Below, piece after piece: positions 1 through 6,860 of a stretch of DNA of 64,000 nt. The stretch's first letter is position 1. Each line of letters starts with the position of its first letter. Below the pieces are notes generated by a model. It searched no databases, was not told where the DNA came from, and saw nothing but the letters and a program-made list of their open reading frames with translations. The position numbers and the translations under genes are program-made. The stretch lies in the NCBI RefSeq assembly GCF_040545875.1, contig NZ_JBEPMR010000001.1. One strand, written 5' to 3'. This stretch comes from Faecalicatena_A orotica (GTDB lineage Bacteria > Bacillota > Clostridia > Lachnospirales > Lachnospiraceae).

Positions 1-362
1 AATCCCGGTTCCGCCAGCACAGGCCTGATATTCGTGGTAGGCATAAGCAGGTAGAAAGTCCCGCATATCAGTCGTGACATCATGTCTGCCACCGCAAAAC
101 GAATGCAGTATTCTTTCCCCTGCCTCGCTATGATTATGTAATTTACAGTCCAGAAAAGGTAACACCCTAAGTATACCGCTGCAAACGCAGGCACTACCGG
201 GACTGCCCTGTCAATCGGAAGTGTGAGGTCATAATGCTTCCAGTTTTCTGTAATACGGTCCGTTCCCATATAAACAATAAAATTAACCGCCAAACAGGAT
301 AACAGAGGAAATACTGCATATGCCGGTATGATTTTCTTTAATTTCCCAAGCCTGTTTCCCAT
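1..362 (-). CDS. PAP2-family membrane phosphatase, partial (C-terminus outside window)
   Basis: Only the first 120 or so codons are present and the frame stays open to position 1. The start is the ATG at 362, preceded by AAGGAG at good spacing. The visible protein has a basic start (MGNRLGKLKK), a first membrane segment (about residues 12-29), a second around residues 55-80 and the beginning of a third. It then shows FYLLMPTTNIRP, which resembles the first PAP2 motif (K/R...RP) of clostridial PAP2-like phosphatases. These are membrane enzymes that dephosphorylate lipid phosphates such as phosphatidic acid or undecaprenyl pyrophosphate. The later SGH and SR...H motifs would lie outside the window, so the assignment rests on membrane layout and one motif. 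It looks monocistronic from an extended -10 promoter. Confidence 0.55.
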   Translation of the reverse strand, partial: MGNRLGKLKKIIPAYAVFPLLSCLAVNFIVYMGTDRITENWKHYDLTLPIDRAVPVVPAFAAVYLGCYLFWTVNYIIIARQGKEYCIRFAVADMMSRLICGTFYLLMPTTNIRPVLAEPG

Positions 363-397
363 GATGTCCAACTCCTTTTTATCTCGGTCTAGTGACT

Positions 398-406
398 ATT
401 ATAACA
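398..406 (-). promoter_or_regulatory. Extended -10 promoter of the PAP2-like gene
   Basis: On the minus strand TGTTATAAT reads as an extended -10 (TG-N-TATAAT), about 36 nt before the start codon at 362. No good -35 is seen at 16-18 nt, which is usual for extended -10 promoters. Confidence 0.5.
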
Positions 407-527
407 GACTTTTTGAAAGATGCACCGGTAAAGTAGGTTTCTTAATGAATTCATAATAAATCTTTCAAATTTCTTCCAATATATTTCGGTTTTCTTAGGG
501 AAATTCCTGTAATTTATTGTATATTAA

Positions 528-558
528 TACAGCTCAGGCTTTTTGCGCCTGAGCTGTA
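528..558 (-). terminator. Hairpin terminator after the AAA-ATPase gene
   Basis: A perfect 12-bp stem (TACAGCTCAGGC with GCCTGAGCTGTA) encloses a 7-nt loop, just past the stop of the gene ending at 568. On the plus strand it is followed by CGTTTTTC and on the minus strand by an A/T-rich run, so it may work in both directions. Confidence 0.7.
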
Positions 559-567
559 CGTTTTTCT

Positions 568-2262
568 TTATGCTCCTGTTTTCATTACAAGACATTCCTT
601 CCGGTAAAAACAAAGGCCATACTTTTTAATATTACTATATCCCTCTGTCCGTAATCCCGCTTCATAATTTTTTTCTTCGATTTGTTTCAGCGCCTCACGG
701 CATACATCCTTCATTTTACTGAAATCATCCGTTATTTTTAACTCCAAAATAACGGCGGATCCCCTTACGGACGGCGTCTTTAGTATAATATCCGGTCTGC
801 CTGTACCACTTTCCCGATTAGACCAGACGCTATATTTCTTTGACGTTTTCAACAATCCGGTAAGAAAACCGTGGTAATAATTTTCTGCATAATCAAAGAA
901 GCTAATCGTATCAAGAAGCTGTTCTGAAATAAAATCTCCAAAGGCTTCACAGTCGCCGCTGTCTATTGCCCGGAATAATGGGGTCGTGTCCGACCTGCGT
1001 ACCTTTTTATCATACCACGTTAATATCATATTGCGGTAAATCGAGCGAATTTCCGCATTTGGGATGGACAATTCTAAGAAGATATCTTCTCCGATCTGAC
1101 GCTCCCCTGTACTTTTCAGATATCCGGTAAAATATAGGAAATTCCACAGATTATCCTGTGATTCATGGATATCACCATACGTGATATCTTCGTGAACCCG
1201 TTTTTCTATCGTCTCGCCTGCAATCAGGCTCTCTAATTCCTTTTTTGTTTCAAAATCCGCATTCTCCACCAATTCCCTGACAATACTGTTGGATGACGTA
1301 TTCGACCAGTAAGCCTTTGGGAAAGCATTGATATCAATTGTAGCCGTTTTCACATAATTAATGATACTCCAGGGATTATAAATCTCTGTATTACCAAAAC
1401 AGTAGCCGTCATACCATTCCTTCAATTCTGTGAACTTCTCTTCTATTTCATAATAAGAAACCATATCTTTTACTTCTTCTTCGGTAAATCCAAATCTGTC
1501 TGAATACCCTGGGGTCAGAACAGAATATATCACAAGATTATTTAGCCCCGTAAATATACTTTCCCTGCTGATTCTCAGGCAGCCGGTAACCACAGCGAAT
1601 TCGAGATTCTGGTTGGTCTTTAGCGCAGATTCAAATAATGAACGGATAAAGGTAATCATCTCGTCATAAAATCCTGCAAAATAGGCATTTTCTAATGGTA
1701 CATCGTATTCATCAATCAGAATAATGACATTTTTTTGGTGAAACTTCGACAGGCAGTAGGATAAAAATTCTAAAGACTTTGCATTGTCCAGCTTCCCTGC
1801 CCTGCGTTCCATAAGGGCTCTGAAGCGCCCCTTCTCTTCTTCTGTCAGTTTATCTGTCCCAAGTATATAAGAATGTCTTTTGTATTCTTTGGCGATCTCA
1901 TCAATCAGGCTTGCATATGCCATCTCATAATCCGGCTGTTTACCAGATTTCAATGATAAATTAATAACCGGATATTCTCCCTGCCATGACATATAGGATT
2001 CTCCGCACGCAGAAATTTTTAGGTCTTTAAAAATATAACCGTTATCAATCTTACGCCCGTTATCATCCAGTTCCAGTTCAAAAAAACGTCTGATCATGCT
2101 TTGGTTCAGCGTTTTCCCAAAACGGCGGGGTCTCGTAATCAGGTTCACCTTTGCCCGGTTATCCAGAAGTTCTTTTATCATCAGCGTTTTATCAACATAA
2201 TAGAAACCATGTTCAATCAGTTCCCTGATATCTTCATACCCTATGGGGATCATCTTTTTCAT
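568..2262 (-). CDS. AAA-ATPase-like protein with C-terminal PD-(D/E)XK nuclease domain
   Basis: This 564-residue protein matches the two-domain family annotated as AAA-ATPase_like (PF09820) plus a PD-(D/E)XK nuclease (PF08011). It starts in the typical way, MKKMIPIGYEDIRELIEHGF, followed by YYVDKT. A P-loop variant TRPRRFGKT lies near residues 43-51 and the Walker B strand VIILIDEYD near residues 180-188. The C-terminal part holds GRPDIIL and, about 18 residues later, ILELKI, which fits the D...ExK core of the nuclease fold. The family is common in Bacteroidetes and gut Clostridia, often in many copies per genome. Its role is not settled; defence or mobile-element links have been proposed. 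The RBS is GGAGG, 8 nt before the ATG. It is a single gene with its own promoter and terminator. Confidence 0.85.
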   Translation of the reverse strand: MKKMIPIGYEDIRELIEHGFYYVDKTLMIKELLDNRAKVNLITRPRRFGKTLNQSMIRRFFELELDDNGRKIDNGYIFKDLKISACGESYMSWQGEYPVINLSLKSGKQPDYEMAYASLIDEIAKEYKRHSYILGTDKLTEEEKGRFRALMERRAGKLDNAKSLEFLSYCLSKFHQKNVIILIDEYDVPLENAYFAGFYDEMITFIRSLFESALKTNQNLEFAVVTGCLRISRESIFTGLNNLVIYSVLTPGYSDRFGFTEEEVKDMVSYYEIEEKFTELKEWYDGYCFGNTEIYNPWSIINYVKTATIDINAFPKAYWSNTSSNSIVRELVENADFETKKELESLIAGETIEKRVHEDITYGDIHESQDNLWNFLYFTGYLKSTGERQIGEDIFLELSIPNAEIRSIYRNMILTWYDKKVRRSDTTPLFRAIDSGDCEAFGDFISEQLLDTISFFDYAENYYHGFLTGLLKTSKKYSVWSNRESGTGRPDIILKTPSVRGSAVILELKITDDFSKMKDVCREALKQIEEKNYEAGLRTEGYSNIKKYGLCFYRKECLVMKTGA

Positions 2263-2290
2263 TTTATCACCTGCCTCCTTGATTTATATT

Positions 2291-2319
2291 ATTATAAACC
2301 AAAGAGGCGTAATCCACAA
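2291..2319 (-). promoter_or_regulatory. Promoter of the AAA-ATPase gene
   Basis: Minus strand TTGTGG (2314-2319), a 17-nt spacer, then TATAAT (2291-2296), about 28 nt before the start codon at 2262. The -10 is perfect and the -35 partial. Confidence 0.5.
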
Positions 2320-2320
2320 C

Positions 2321-2605
2321 TTATAAACAGCAGACATTTCCTAATATTTCTTCGAGTGCATTCTTGCTGCTTGTATGACATCTTATAACATCGGCATTAC
2401 ACCTTCCGGCTTCTTCCACAGCACACTTTACCATTTTGTGGGACACTGTGTTCGTAAATAATACGATCAGATCCGGGCTGCCAATCTGTTTGCTTAATCC
2501 GGCAGACATCTGTGTAAACACCTTTGCCTTGCAGTGGAACTGTTTGCATATTTTCTTATACTGGCATACCATACGGTCATGCCCTCCGATTATCACTACG
2601 CTCAT
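2321..2605 (-). CDS. DUF2325 family protein
   Basis: This is a 94-residue protein. The start chosen is the ATG at 2605, 6 nt after TAAGGAGGG; the frame is open further upstream but would run into the preceding ABC gene. The sequence begins SVVIIGGHDRM and contains two Cys pairs typical of the family (KICKQFHC near residues 18-25 and RCNADVIRC near residues 67-75). DUF2325 proteins are small, Rossmann-like and of unknown biochemical role; they are often found next to metal or redox genes. It is the last gene of the operon that starts at 6204, 16 nt after the ABC gene. A redox or metal sensing role for the cysteines is speculation. Confidence 0.75.
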   Translation of the reverse strand: MSVVIIGGHDRMVCQYKKICKQFHCKAKVFTQMSAGLSKQIGSPDLIVLFTNTVSHKMVKCAVEEAGRCNADVIRCHTSSKNALEEILGNVCCL

Positions 2606-2621
2606 TGTGCCCTCCTTACTT

Positions 2622-4280
2622 TTACATCTGAACCACTTCGTCTGCAATCCCCATCGTTGATTTCCTGTGTGAAACAAGGAGGATTGTCCTGTCTTCTTTT
2701 TCCCGTTCCAGACTTTTCAGAACAATACCCTCGTTCAGGCTGTCAATATTGCTCGTCGGTTCGTCCAGCAGTATCATCCTGCTTTTATGGAGGAATGCAC
2801 GGGCAATCCCGATGCGCTGTTTCTCGCCCCCGGAGATGCAGTCACCCAGCTCAGTCAGCCGGCTGTCATACCCATTTGGCAGTGACATGATGAACTCATG
2901 AATAGATGCTTTCCTTGCCGCATCCTCAACCTCCGCCCTGGTCGCATTCTCATTAGCAATCTTGATATTATTCTCAATCGTATCATGGAACAGGAACGTC
3001 TCCTGCGTTACATAAGCAAGCTTCTTTCTCAGGGACGATGTGCGGATCTCATTTACATCCTCTCCCCCGTATGTAATACTCCCCTCTCCTGCCTCATAAA
3101 AACGCATCATCAGCTTTAGCAGTGTTGATTTTCCGCAGCCGCTTCGGCCCAGTATTCCATGAATTTTTCCGGGTCTGAAAACTGCGTTAAAATCATTCAG
3201 CACTCCATCGTCCGTTTCCTCATACCTGAATGAAACATTACGGCAGACTACGTCACCTTCGGGCAGTTTTGCACCCTCTTCATTATCCGTCACAACTGGT
3301 GTCTCTTCCAGAATATCAAGCACCCTGCTTCCACTTGCCAGAGTATGGTTCAGATTATTTGACAATGCCGAAAGAGCTGCTGTAGGACCAAAGGAACTCA
3401 TCATTCCGATGACGGCAGTCACACCCTGGTAAAATTCCATCTGCCCCGCCTGCACGAAAAGTCCGCATACGATAAGCATCACTATTCCCGCTGCAAGGAT
3501 TACACAGTCGGTTGCAATCCGCTGTATGTTCTCATCTTTTTTCAGCTTCCTTCCCGTTTCTTCAAGTGCTTCTGTCTTTCCGGCCATATCAGCCATGCGT
3601 TTCTCTTTCTGCTGGTATTGGAGAAGTTCCTCCAGCCCGTAAAGATTATCCAGAACCGATGTATTCAGATTTCCAAAGGAATCCCTGTAGTTCCGGCCGC
3701 TTTTCTTCCCTTTCCTGCTGTTCCTGACGGGAATGACCACCCCCACTATCAAATAGGAAACAAAGGCCACTGCTCCTGCCGCCGGGTTAAGCATCCCCAG
3801 AAATACCACCATAAAGACCGAGGAGGCCACGGCAATCGCGATGGGGGAAATCGTATGTGCATAGAACACTTCCAGCAGTTCAATATCACTGGTAATGATT
3901 GAGATCAGGTTTCCCTTTTCACTGCCGTCTAACTTGGCCGGGGCCAGCTTTCTGAGCGCTGCAAATACCTGATGCCGTATTCTCGCCAGAAGCTTGAATG
4001 CAATATAATGGTTACAGGACTGTTCCGCATAACGCAGGATTCCCCTGAACACGGCAAATACAACCAGCACTGCGGCAATTGTCCCGAATGACAGCCCTGT
4101 ATATACTCCGGCCGCCTCAAGCATCCCGTATCCCCCGAAAATAGTCAGGAATGTAGCAGTCAGGTTGCCTGCGCATCCCATCAGCACCGCCAGGAACATT
4201 AGTCCTAAGAGCGGCCTTATCATTCCGATCAGTCCGGCCATGACCTGCAGTGAAGTTCTGTTTTTCTTTGTATGATTCAT
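2622..4280 (-). CDS. ABC exporter half-transporter, CydC-like (permease + ATPase)
   Basis: This 552-residue protein has six predicted membrane segments in the first 300 residues and an ABC ATPase domain after about residue 340. The domain shows Walker A GRSGCGKST, a Q-loop, signature ISGGEKQRIGIARA, Walker B MILLDEPTSNIDS and the H-loop SHR. It begins directly at the stop codon of the partner half-transporter with no gap, as in heterodimeric exporters such as CydDC or IrtAB. The substrate cannot be read from sequence. The upstream Fur box and neighbouring Feo genes point to iron, heme, siderophore or thiol traffic, which is inference only. Confidence 0.85.
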   Translation of the reverse strand: MNHTKKNRTSLQVMAGLIGMIRPLLGLMFLAVLMGCAGNLTATFLTIFGGYGMLEAAGVYTGLSFGTIAAVLVVFAVFRGILRYAEQSCNHYIAFKLLARIRHQVFAALRKLAPAKLDGSEKGNLISIITSDIELLEVFYAHTISPIAIAVASSVFMVVFLGMLNPAAGAVAFVSYLIVGVVIPVRNSRKGKKSGRNYRDSFGNLNTSVLDNLYGLEELLQYQQKEKRMADMAGKTEALEETGRKLKKDENIQRIATDCVILAAGIVMLIVCGLFVQAGQMEFYQGVTAVIGMMSSFGPTAALSALSNNLNHTLASGSRVLDILEETPVVTDNEEGAKLPEGDVVCRNVSFRYEETDDGVLNDFNAVFRPGKIHGILGRSGCGKSTLLKLMMRFYEAGEGSITYGGEDVNEIRTSSLRKKLAYVTQETFLFHDTIENNIKIANENATRAEVEDAARKASIHEFIMSLPNGYDSRLTELGDCISGGEKQRIGIARAFLHKSRMILLDEPTSNIDSLNEGIVLKSLEREKEDRTILLVSHRKSTMGIADEVVQM

Positions 4281-6014
4281 CTATGCCGCCCCCTTTCCTG
4301 CGTATTTTTCCAGTTCCTTCTGACTCTCATAGAGCTTCGCATATTCTCCGCCCTCTTCGATCAGCTGCCTGTGGCTTCCCCGCTCGATGATTGTCCCGTT
4401 CTGGATCATCAGAATCTGGTCCGCCCACGTCACATTTGCCAGTCTGTGTGAAATCAGGATCACGCTCTTCACTTCGGCCAGTTCACGTATGACTTCCATA
4501 ATCAGATTTTCACTTTCGGCATCTATATTGGAGGTTGCTTCATCAAAAATGTAGATATCACTGTCATGTAAGATCGCACGTGCCAGAGCCAGTCTCTGTT
4601 TCTGGCCGCCCGACAGGTTCGCTGCCTTTTCTTCCAGCACCATGTCAAGTCCGCCTTTTTCCATCACGGTCTCATACAGGTTCACCTTCTTCAGCGCCCA
4701 CAGCATTTCTTCTCTGGACGCATCTGCTTTTCCCATCTTCAGATTCTCACAGACAGTGCCTTTGAACAGGTAGCTGTCATGGCGTATTCTGGTGATTTTT
4801 TGATAAAGTGTATCCTCATCAATGTCTCTGACGCTGACACCGCCAACTTTTACATTGCCCCCATATTCCAGATAATTTCTCATAAGCAGTGATGCGATCG
4901 TACTCTTCCCACATCCGGATGTTCCAACCAAAGCCGTAAAACTGCCCTCCGGCACGGTGAAATTTACATCCTGAATCACCTTTTTCTCTTCGTCATACCC
5001 AAATGTGACATTTTCAAAAACAACAGAACTCTCCGGAATCTCTGAAACACTGCCTTTTTCAGGGACAGGTGCATACAGCAGGCGGAAGATTTTATCCGCC
5101 GCCGCGTTTCCGTTCATCGCGATATGGAAGAACGAACCAAGCAGACGTAACGGCAGAAAAAATTCGGCTGAAATCATAATGATAAAGAAACATTCCTCAA
5201 GACTGATGCCGCCCTTTCCATAGGCCAGAATCCCCAGTATGATCCCTGCTGCCGCACCGCCATATGCCACCAGATCCATGATACTAATGGAATTCAGCTG
5301 CATCACCAGCACACGCATAGTAATCTTCCTGAATTTTTCTGCCTCCTCGTCCATCTTCTTTGCATATCTTTCGTCTGCCTGATAGATTTTCAGCGTCGTC
5401 AGCCCCTGAAGGTTCTCCAGAAAAGAATCTCCAAGCTCTGTGTAAGTTCCCCAGTAACGGCTCAGCATTTTCTTTGCGAACTTCTGTACCGCAACAATCG
5501 ACAGCGGTATCAGCGGAACACATAAAAGAAGCACTGCCGCCACCTTCATGTCCATGCTGCCGACAATGATAAAGAGTGTAACCGGAGCCAGAAGGCTGTA
5601 GAAAAACTGGGGGATATATTTGCCAAAATAGATTTCCAGCTGGTCTACGCCTTCCGTGCTGATCTGGACGGCCTCGGATGTTGCGATGGTATCCCGGTAG
5701 AGGCTTCCCAGTTCCATCAGTTTCCGGTAAATCTTTTCACGCAGCCTGCTCTTGACCTCCGTCGAAGCCTGAAAGGAAAGCCTGCTGTTCCAAGTATTCA
5801 TAATCCCACGGATAAGCAAAGCCCCCGCCAGTGCCAGAAGGATAATTTGAAAATCAGAGGCCGTAAGGCTCCCATCACTCATATGTCCAATAAAAGAGGC
5901 TGCGAAGAGCATCAGAACAACATTTGCAAGTAAAGTGACCCATTGCGTGAGCACCATGCCTGCTATGTATTTCCGGTTATCATTGAATTCTTTCAACAAA
6001 CGTTTATGAAACAT
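4281..6014 (-). CDS. ABC exporter half-transporter, CydD-like (permease + ATPase)
   Basis: This 577-residue protein is an ABC type-1 exporter half: about six membrane helices up to residue 305, then an ATPase with Walker A GTSGCGKST, signature LSGGQKQRLALARA, Walker B IYIFDEATSNIDA and H-loop SHR. The start overlaps the small upstream membrane gene by 11 nt, and the stop abuts the start of the next half-transporter. The three are therefore translationally coupled and likely form one heterodimeric complex. The layout resembles CydDC (export of cysteine/glutathione and heme-related redox control) and siderophore exporters of the iron-regulated class. No cytochrome bd genes are nearby. Confidence 0.85.
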   Translation of the reverse strand: MFHKRLLKEFNDNRKYIAGMVLTQWVTLLANVVLMLFAASFIGHMSDGSLTASDFQIILLALAGALLIRGIMNTWNSRLSFQASTEVKSRLREKIYRKLMELGSLYRDTIATSEAVQISTEGVDQLEIYFGKYIPQFFYSLLAPVTLFIIVGSMDMKVAAVLLLCVPLIPLSIVAVQKFAKKMLSRYWGTYTELGDSFLENLQGLTTLKIYQADERYAKKMDEEAEKFRKITMRVLVMQLNSISIMDLVAYGGAAAGIILGILAYGKGGISLEECFFIIMISAEFFLPLRLLGSFFHIAMNGNAAADKIFRLLYAPVPEKGSVSEIPESSVVFENVTFGYDEEKKVIQDVNFTVPEGSFTALVGTSGCGKSTIASLLMRNYLEYGGNVKVGGVSVRDIDEDTLYQKITRIRHDSYLFKGTVCENLKMGKADASREEMLWALKKVNLYETVMEKGGLDMVLEEKAANLSGGQKQRLALARAILHDSDIYIFDEATSNIDAESENLIMEVIRELAEVKSVILISHRLANVTWADQILMIQNGTIIERGSHRQLIEEGGEYAKLYESQKELEKYAGKGAA

Positions 6015-6204
6015 GAGTTTTCTTCCTCCTTAACTTTTTCCCGTAACGTGTCACATGAGTAATCAGGAAAATGCAGAACAAAAGCCCTGACACCTTATGT
6101 ATCATCTTCACCGCCAGAACCCCTCCCAGCGGGTGTATGCAGAACCCGGAAAGAATCATGATTGCTGTTATTATATAAAACAAAACCTCGCCATACTTTT
6201 TCAT
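6004..6204 (-). CDS. Small two-helix membrane protein with conserved-looking histidines
   Basis: This 66-residue protein has two hydrophobic helices (about residues 7-23 and 33-50), histidines within or beside them (IHPLGG, MIHKVSG, LITHVTRY) and a basic tail (YGKKLRRKKTH). The pattern recalls the small DUF4405-type heme-binding cytochrome segments. The His spacing would allow heme ligation, but that is inference. The RBS is AAGGAG, 9 nt before the ATG. It is the first gene of the ABC exporter/DUF2325 operon, overlaps the CydD-like gene by 11 nt, and has a Fur box 17 nt before its start. Confidence 0.6.
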   Translation of the reverse strand: MKKYGEVLFYIITAIMILSGFCIHPLGGVLAVKMIHKVSGLLFCIFLITHVTRYGKKLRRKKTHVS

Positions 6205-6220
6205 CTTAAGCTTTCTCCTT

Positions 6221-6235
6221 TGATAATCATTCTCA
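6221..6235 (-). promoter_or_regulatory. Fur box upstream of the ABC exporter operon
   Basis: TGATAATCATTCTCA matches the Fur/PerR 7-1-7 consensus TGATAAT-N-ATTATCA at 13 of 14 positions. It lies just before the RBS of the gene starting at 6204, a position suited to repression under iron-replete conditions. Confidence 0.7.
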
Positions 6236-6253
6236 GTATGTTGTTAAAAATAA

Positions 6254-6288
6254 AAGCGCTTAGTGGGATTGGCTCTCATTAAGCGCTT
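6254..6288 (-). terminator. Terminator of the feo operon
   Basis: A 9-bp perfect stem AAGCGCTTA / TAAGCGCTT with a 17-nt loop is followed on the minus strand by TTATTTTTAAC. It begins 4 nt after the stop of the Fur-like gene and separates the feo operon from the ABC operon. Confidence 0.8.
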
Positions 6289-6292
6289 CGCA

Positions 6293-6688
6293 TTACTTTT
6301 CTATTTTTATGGATGCGACCCTTTGGTTCTTAAGGTAACCGCATCTTTTCAGCCCTTCTGACACAACCTTATTCCAGATGCCGGGTGTCAGATGGTACGT
6401 CGTTTCATCATCCAGAACAACAATGCAGGTTCCTTCCTCTGCACATTCTTCGTATGAGTCTTTGGCACACTCTACTTTATACATGTTCTTCCTGCTGATT
6501 GCCCCGATCTCTTCTAAGGCATTCACTATCCTGTATACTGTAGCAACGCCAATTCTTTTATCTGCCTGCGCGGCCTGATAGTAAATCTCTTTACAGCTTT
6601 GGCACTCATTTTCCAGAATGATATCGATCAACATGAGACGCTGCTTTGTAATCCTGCATCCGTTCTCTTTCAGTCTCTCTACAATCAT
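6293..6688 (-). CDS. Fur-like winged-helix regulator with atypical C-terminal part
   Basis: The N-terminal 70 residues are a Fur-type winged helix: ITKQRLMLIDIILENE, a cysteine-bearing stretch (CQSCKEIYYQA), then GVATVYRIVNALEEIGAIS, the Fur recognition-helix pattern. After that the usual H-H-D-H metal site and CxxC pairs are missing. They are replaced by a short domain ending TPGIWNKVVSEGLKRCGYLK. The frame is open to a GTG at 6766, but that region codes for the FeoB-associated Cys-rich protein in another frame. I therefore take the ATG at 6688, 4 nt past that gene's stop, giving 131 residues. The SD before it is weak, so coupling is likely. It is the last gene of the feo operon; a local iron-responsive regulator is plausible but its metal binding is doubtful. 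Confidence 0.75.
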   Translation of the reverse strand: MIVERLKENGCRITKQRLMLIDIILENECQSCKEIYYQAAQADKRIGVATVYRIVNALEEIGAISRKNMYKVECAKDSYEECAEEGTCIVVLDDETTYHLTPGIWNKVVSEGLKRCGYLKNQRVASIKIEK

Positions 6689-6692
6689 TTCT

Positions 6693-6833
6693 TTAGTGTC
6701 CACAATGTCCTCCGCAATGTTTGCAGTCACCGCCGCACTGAATAGACTTTCCATTCTTTTTATCACGTATCATTCCCCTGATAACAAGTGCGACTGCTCC
6801 CACTACGATAGCTCCTACAATCAATGTGCCCAT
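6693..6833 (-). CDS. FeoB-associated Cys-rich membrane protein
   Basis: This 46-codon gene was found by reading the gap after feoB. It starts MGTLIVGAIVVGAVALVIRG (one membrane helix), then RDKKNGKS and a tail with the pattern C-x3-C-x2-C-x3-C ending in His (C33, C37, C40, C44). This is the layout of the FeoB-associated Cys-rich membrane protein family (PF12669), small partners found next to feoB in Firmicutes. The RBS GGAAAGGAGG lies 8 nt before the ATG, and the start is 27 nt after the feoB stop. The cysteines probably bind iron or help feed it to FeoB; that function is unproven. Its stop lies 4 nt before the Fur-like gene. Confidence 0.85.
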   Translation of the reverse strand: MGTLIVGAIVVGAVALVIRGMIRDKKNGKSIQCGGDCKHCGGHCGH

Positions 6834-6860
6834 AAATGCTGCCTCCTTTCCGGCTGATGT

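Noticed and set aside
6689..6766. Extended N-terminus of the Fur-like protein (26 extra residues from a GTG)
   Set aside because: This DNA codes for the Cys-rich FeoB partner in another frame with a strong RBS, so the longer Fur reading is unlikely.
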